Both the position numbers and the translations under genes were made by a program. A stretch of DNA of 64,000 nucleotides from contig NC_092862.1 in the NCBI RefSeq assembly GCF_032062135.1, positions 97,005,283-97,069,282 of the forward strand, given 5' to 3'. This document shows, in pieces, positions 59,501 to 64,000 of this stretch. Within the stretch, counting starts at the first letter, position 1; each line of letters begins with the position of its first letter. The notes beneath the pieces were generated by a model. The model saw only the letters and a program-made list of their open reading frames with translations, was not told where the DNA came from and made no database searches. Origin of the DNA: Pyxicephalus adspersus (lineage: Eukaryota; Chordata; Amphibia; Anura; Pyxicephalidae).

Positions 59501-61425
59501 CGTAATAGTAGTAGCCCTGGTTCTCTGAACAGATGAGTATATGGGCAACAGCACTAGAGTAGGAGTAAGTATAACAACTACAGCTGATTTTTATTTTAAA
59601 ATTTTGGAAAATCAAAATTTGATTTTTTTGTCCAAGCTTAAGTTGGGCTTTAAAAAAGCTAAAGCACTAACTGATATGGTGAATGCAGTCTCCTACTCTT
59701 GTAGAAAATCCTGTAAGCACATAAGAACAAACTGTTAGGTAACTATGTATCTATGTAAGTAATGAAATATTGCTACATACCTATGTGAGTTATGTGTTGA
59801 TGGAAAGTAATGTTCTAATGATTGTTAGACCAGTGGGCTGCTTGGGCAATTGGTAACAGTAGTTTCTTGCGGATAAAAAAGGCAGTTTTTGCTACTCAAA
59901 TTAATAATGTTTTAAGTGTTGTAATGTAGACAAATATCATATTGAATATTAGGAATCAGCAGGTCAACTTCAAATTAATTGTTTATGATGATATATTTAA
60001 AAAAACAGTCTATAATAAATTACAAAAATAAAAAAGTCTACTACCAACATCTTAATCCCAAGGTAAAAGGAAAAAGAAAATATCTCAATCCTCTCTAAGA
60101 ATTGCAAACAGGTAGTGAATAATCACACATCACACCAGTCATTTAAATCAGCACTTTTCAGTAAAGGTCTTCGCAGTCAGTGGTGGTGTTGCTTTGCTGA
60201 ACATAGTTTGGTACACAGATAGTAGATACTAGTGAACCTTAGAGTGTCATGTATTCTGTGGGTCTTCATGTGTGATTTGGACATGAGCTAAGTCATAACT
60301 CTACTGATGAAATGGTTCTTATTGGCATTTCATTCCACTCTTTTGCATGTAAGTATGATTTTGGAAAAAAAAAACTAATATGTTGGAGCTTATCACTATA
60401 TAGACGTGGTGCTGGCATTGGTATTTTTTCATGTTTTTTTTTCCTTTATTTTCACCTGAAAATAAAAGCTAGACAACAAGAATAGACCATGGAACCCTGT
60501 CTATCTCTTACTGTCCATAACAGAGCATTTTTGCCAAGACCAACAGGTAATTTTTCTTATCAAATAGTTTTAACAAAATATTTTAATAGTATATTTAACA
60601 GTCCCACAAAAGGACCACACATAATAAATTCATTGTTGTTCATTCATTGTTCATGCCTGGTTGGTATTGCAATCCTCCGACTTTAATACATTTTAAATTT
60701 CAGACTTAAGTGAGGATGCATCTCAGGTGTTCAGCTACCCCAAGTACTCCCCACTTGGCCCCCCTCCCTCATTTACCATAGTCTCCAGGGGGGCAACAGG
60801 GGGGCAACACGGTGCCCAGAGCTGTTGTATAGTGCTCATTAGTACACTGTGAGTTGTGTACATCACCCAGCTCTGAGGATATCATGTGTCACTACGATAT
60901 TACTACAGATGACAGTTGTAAAGAAGATGTGAGTAATACAGCTACAGCTGCTTTTTTCCTTTAAACACAGGTTGAGGTTCAATTTTCTTTTAAAACATCT
61001 GCCAAAAATTATGCTTTTATAAAAATCCATCAAAGCATTAAAAGCAATCATTTGCACTCTGTATGTAACTTCCAACATCTTAAAATTCAAAGCTATATGT
61101 TTTTTTTGCGATATTTAAATAGTTTATTATTCCTACTTTACAAACTAATCCAAAATCAGTAACACTTTGGAACATGTTGATCTATAATAGTGAACTGGTA
61201 GCTCACTTTCCATCCATTCTACTGCATTAATGTAATGTATGCTGAAACACTGTGTGTTCCTCACTACATACCGCAATTAGCGCATACCATTAATTTCACG
61301 AAAGAATAGAATTTGGCAGATCAATGAATAATATTGAATTGTTTTGAAAGGATTAACAGAACATTGAGTATAAAGATATTGCCTCTAATGACATTTTGGC
61401 ATGCAGGGGTTTAGATCTCTCAAGA
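56530..61425. other. Intron, AT-rich, nothing coding recognised
   Basis: 58790-58930 is low-complexity A/T. A hairpin (AAATAAAAGGTATG with CATACCTTTTATTT) lies at about 58005-58051. A small GC-rich patch with a doubled GGGGGGCAACA motif lies near 60785-60810. Short open frames, for example 57740-58006 and 60489-60686, show no domain. Confidence 0.45.
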
Positions 61426-61429
61426 CAAC

Positions 61430-61780
61430 ACTCCATTAGCAAATGCTTTCAAATTAGTAAACGAAAGAAACCTTTAGTCAACCACTGGGGAGTCTTTACA
61501 GTAGGGTTTCGATTGGAGTCTGAAAGCAGAACTGTGAGCAGGAGGTGTTTGTAAGCATTTCTAATGGCATTTTGATGTACATGTACAAAATTGATGTCGG
61601 AAAAGGATCATTGTAGAGCCCCAAACAGTGGAATATTGAGGACACTTTTAGGTGGCAGTCACATTCTGGCTGGGTGAGCCCAGTATATTTTCTCATGTCA
61701 CAGTTGATTAGCTTCACGGAGAAGTGGAAAGAGTAAAAATTCTTTTATTATTACAGCCTGCCGTATCAGCCTCTTTTCCT
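61430..61780. other. Candidate conserved non-coding element
   Basis: Repeat-free stretch of balanced composition with GTCACAGTTGATTAGCTTCA and GGCATTTTGATGTACATGTA. It stands out from the decayed repeats round it. A short minus open frame (61496-61717) crosses it but has no domain. Conservation not tested. Confidence 0.2.
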
Positions 61781-63289
61781 TTTGAATGCAACATTAGTTT
61801 TTGTCCAGGACTCTAACCACTTTCTACAGTTTGGGGAATTGTAAAGCAGAAACAATTTTCCCAGCAAGGTTGACCTTCAGAGTAATGAGAAATGACTGGA
61901 ATTTCTCTATGTTTCTCTAAAATTTTAAGGTAAGGCTTTGCGAATGGGATAATATTCTTCCTTTTACCAACCATTATCACTAAGATATCTATTTCCTACT
62001 TCCAACCTAATTTTTTGTTCCCAAGATTATAGACACTAGATCACTAGTTGGCCAGATAGCAAATTTGTTGGAAAATACCCATAATATTTTTTAGATCTCT
62101 TATTATAACTGCAGTCAAGGTTGTGTTTTGTATCATTTAGTAAACCTTTTTTTTCTTAGCTAGTAAAATTCTTAAGATAAGATGTTTGAACCTCAAGCAG
62201 CAATGTCAGATTTTACTGTTATGGTGTGACTACTGCAGGTTACACACAGTTGTACAAACTGGTGTGGACTTCATCTTAATAAGGAAAACAGTCAGACAGA
62301 AAATTAATTTTAGCATTTCAGACCCAGAAGAAGATTTATTGCTTTATTGTTCAGCATATAAATAGACCCTCAAAAAGTTTGAAAATTTATTTTACTGTGA
62401 AGATCATATTTTTTCAAAATGATTTAAAGCATATGTACACTATAACAATGAACCGTGCAGTGTTTGTAGGCTTCAGTGATTAATAAATTAATATTTCTGA
62501 GGCTTTGATACTTTAGCAAGTGTTGCTTTTCTGCCACATTAGCATTGAAAGAGTAAAAGGCGCTTTTCCTGAGCTTGATTTAATTGTTTTAGGAATTATC
62601 TGAGTGCTGTGTAGCTGTTTGACCACTCGTTTATGCAGTAAACTTGAGTGTACCCCCCCCCCCCCCCACAACACTCTCACAGTGGTGGTTTCCAGGGAAT
62701 CGGAAAAAGAAAAAAGGTGATTTAGGATGGCTAGCAGGGTGCAGAAATGACAGATTGCTCACCTGATACACTTAGCACTGACTACTTTTGGGGAGGCTGT
62801 GGTCATGTGACAGCAAAAAACTTGTCACTGCACAATTCTAAAAAGTAATCTAATCTAATCTAAAAAGTAGTTTATAAACCAAAGTGAAGCAAAACATTGG
62901 AAATTAAAAAATATTAACATTTAATAAAATGCTAGTTCAAATATAATGCTAGGTTCAAATGTCCTGGTTAACTTTAAATTGATAACCTGTAAAGGCTATT
63001 AAAGTGTTGTCTAATAACAATTCTATGAGCAAGTCAAGATAGCATTCCTAAACATAAGTAAGTTTGCGATTGACCAATCTAATTTGAATAAAGGACTGCT
63101 AGAGTTGGAGAATGGAGATTTCCAAGCTTTAGGAATACAGACTGCCAATAGTAAGGTACTAGCAACTTATACAGAACTGTAGTGACAAGTCTACAAATGA
63201 TGCCAACAGACTGTACTAACAGCCCTAAATACTCGGAGCAACCTGTACCAGTGGCTGCAAACCTTTAATGGTACAGTGTTTACCAGTAA
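61781..63289. other. Intron with a C15 run and short tandem repeat
   Basis: A run of 15 C at 62653-62667. CTAAT/TAATC units repeat four times near 62846-62865. No gene recognised. Confidence 0.45.
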
Positions 63290-63887
63290 AGCTCATTAGC
63301 TTCGGGTAAAAAAACCTGCTGAAAGCAGTAAGCGCTAGCTAAAAAAAATTAAAATAAAGGCTTACCTGGTCCCATCGGCATCCTCCAGTGTCCTGCCATT
63401 CTTTGGCCGCGTCCTCTTTCTTAATCTGTCCCCCGGTAAGTGTGCTGACGTTCCCCGGGAGTTCCTGGTGACGTTGATCCGTACAGCCGTTGCTAGGGGT
63501 GCGGCGGGAATTTCAAATTATTTTGTATGGGATTCAATACAAAATAACTGTAATGAATGCAATACACTGAATTGATCCCATGTCTAAAAGCAGTACATTG
63601 TCTTTCATGAAAATGTATTTTACAGTATAATATAATAGTATGAGTATAATAAATTGACAAACAAAATTTGAAACACAAAATCATGTTAAAGTTTATTATT
63701 AAATGTAATATTAATTTTTGTTTAATTTATTAAATTTAATATTTTGACATGATTATACTTAAGATTATACTCAAACTTAATTATACTCATACTTTTATAT
63801 TTTAATGTAAAATACATTTTCATAAAAGACAATGTAGCGCTTTTAGACATATACATTCAGACAGAAATTAACCACCCAGGAGGTTAA
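63290..63887. mobile_element. TTAA-associated element with a large inverted repeat
   Basis: The right end reads TTAACCACCCAGGAGG then TTAA, related to the right end at 20236-20249. The body shares CTTACCTGGTCCC, a CpG-bearing C-rich block and GCGGGAATTTCAAATTATTT with the 19.1-kb element. Two arms of about 70 bases (63580-63650 and 63781-63851) are inverted copies with roughly nine in ten bases matching by eye. The left end is not clearly defined. No transposase. Confidence 0.65.
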
Positions 63888-64000
63888 TATATGTATGATT
63901 AATCTTGTGACTTTTGGTTGAAATGAAAAATAACAGAGTTGCTGACTGGCAGCTTGGTGGCTGCTGATTGGCTGACAGCAAAAATAGCGGCACCCAGTCA
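63888..64000. other. Intron, nothing recognised
   Basis: Last 113 bases of the window; no feature seen. Confidence 0.5.

Larger units (their letters stand above)
46360..64000 (+). other. pou6f2: Intron downstream of the POU6F2 exon (partial)
   Basis: The 17.6 kb after the donor site contain no segment resembling the next part of POU6F2, which I recall as rich in Ala and carrying repeated VTNAQGQIIG-type motifs, nor the POU-specific domain or homeodomain. The intron therefore runs off the window. It carries a CR1 LINE, MITEs and DNA-transposon ends listed separately. Confidence 0.7.

Noticed and set aside
1..64000. Endogenous retrovirus or other integrated virus
   Set aside because: No LTR pair, gag, protease, integrase or env-like motif was seen; all reverse transcriptase traces are LINE-type (L1 and CR1).

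Overview
The window is AT-rich vertebrate DNA. It is almost entirely intron, with one recognisable protein-coding exon on the + strand at 46013-46359. That exon encodes a Gln/His-rich segment that I recognise, from memory of the vertebrate protein, as the middle of POU6F2 (POU class 6 homeobox 2). A consensus 3' splice site precedes it and a consensus 5' splice site follows it. I found no second POU6F2 exon, promoter, rRNA, tRNA gene or CRISPR array. The other 63.6 kb therefore read as parts of two large introns, which fits the very long introns this gene has in other vertebrates.

The repeats point to an amphibian, most likely a frog. They include a tRNA-headed V-SINE/DANA-type SINE whose 3' tail recurs elsewhere, CR1 and L1-type LINE 3' ends, Tc1/mariner and pogo/Tigger-like ends, hAT-like elements, TTAA-flanked GC-rich elements, and many palindromic MITEs. 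The frog assignment is inference; no species can be named.

Layout. 1-11.5 kb: plain intron with palindromic repeats, a long AT microsatellite (4.15 kb) and a 225-bp MITE (7.97 kb). 11.5-20.3 kb: a hAT-like GC-rich element, a second one with an internal 99-bp duplication and a perfect hairpin (16.8 kb), a minus-strand L1-type 3' fragment (17.4-18.8 kb) and a CpG-rich TTAA-flanked composite (19.1-20.2 kb). 20.3-30.8 kb: intron with several MITEs. 30.9-32.2 kb: a fairly young plus-strand L1-type ORF2 3' end with a poly(A) tail, then a V-SINE (32.5 kb). 34.5-39.7 kb: a decayed Tc1 transposase, a second minus-strand L1-type 3' fragment and a Tigger-like MITE. 43.6-45.7 kb: a local duplication with an internal deletion, just upstream of the exon. 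46.0-46.4 kb: the POU6F2 exon. 46.4-64 kb: downstream intron with a MITE that has a poly(A)/poly(T) core, a minus-strand CR1 interrupted by a hAT-like MITE, Tc1 and Tigger ends, and a terminal element with a large inverted repeat.

No operon-like or multi-gene system is present. The most informative items are the Q/H-rich exon, the nested CR1/MITE insertion with its target-site duplication, the duplicated and deleted block beside the exon, and a few repeat-free intronic stretches with clustered TAAT cores that could be conserved enhancers. None of the conservation claims could be tested here.
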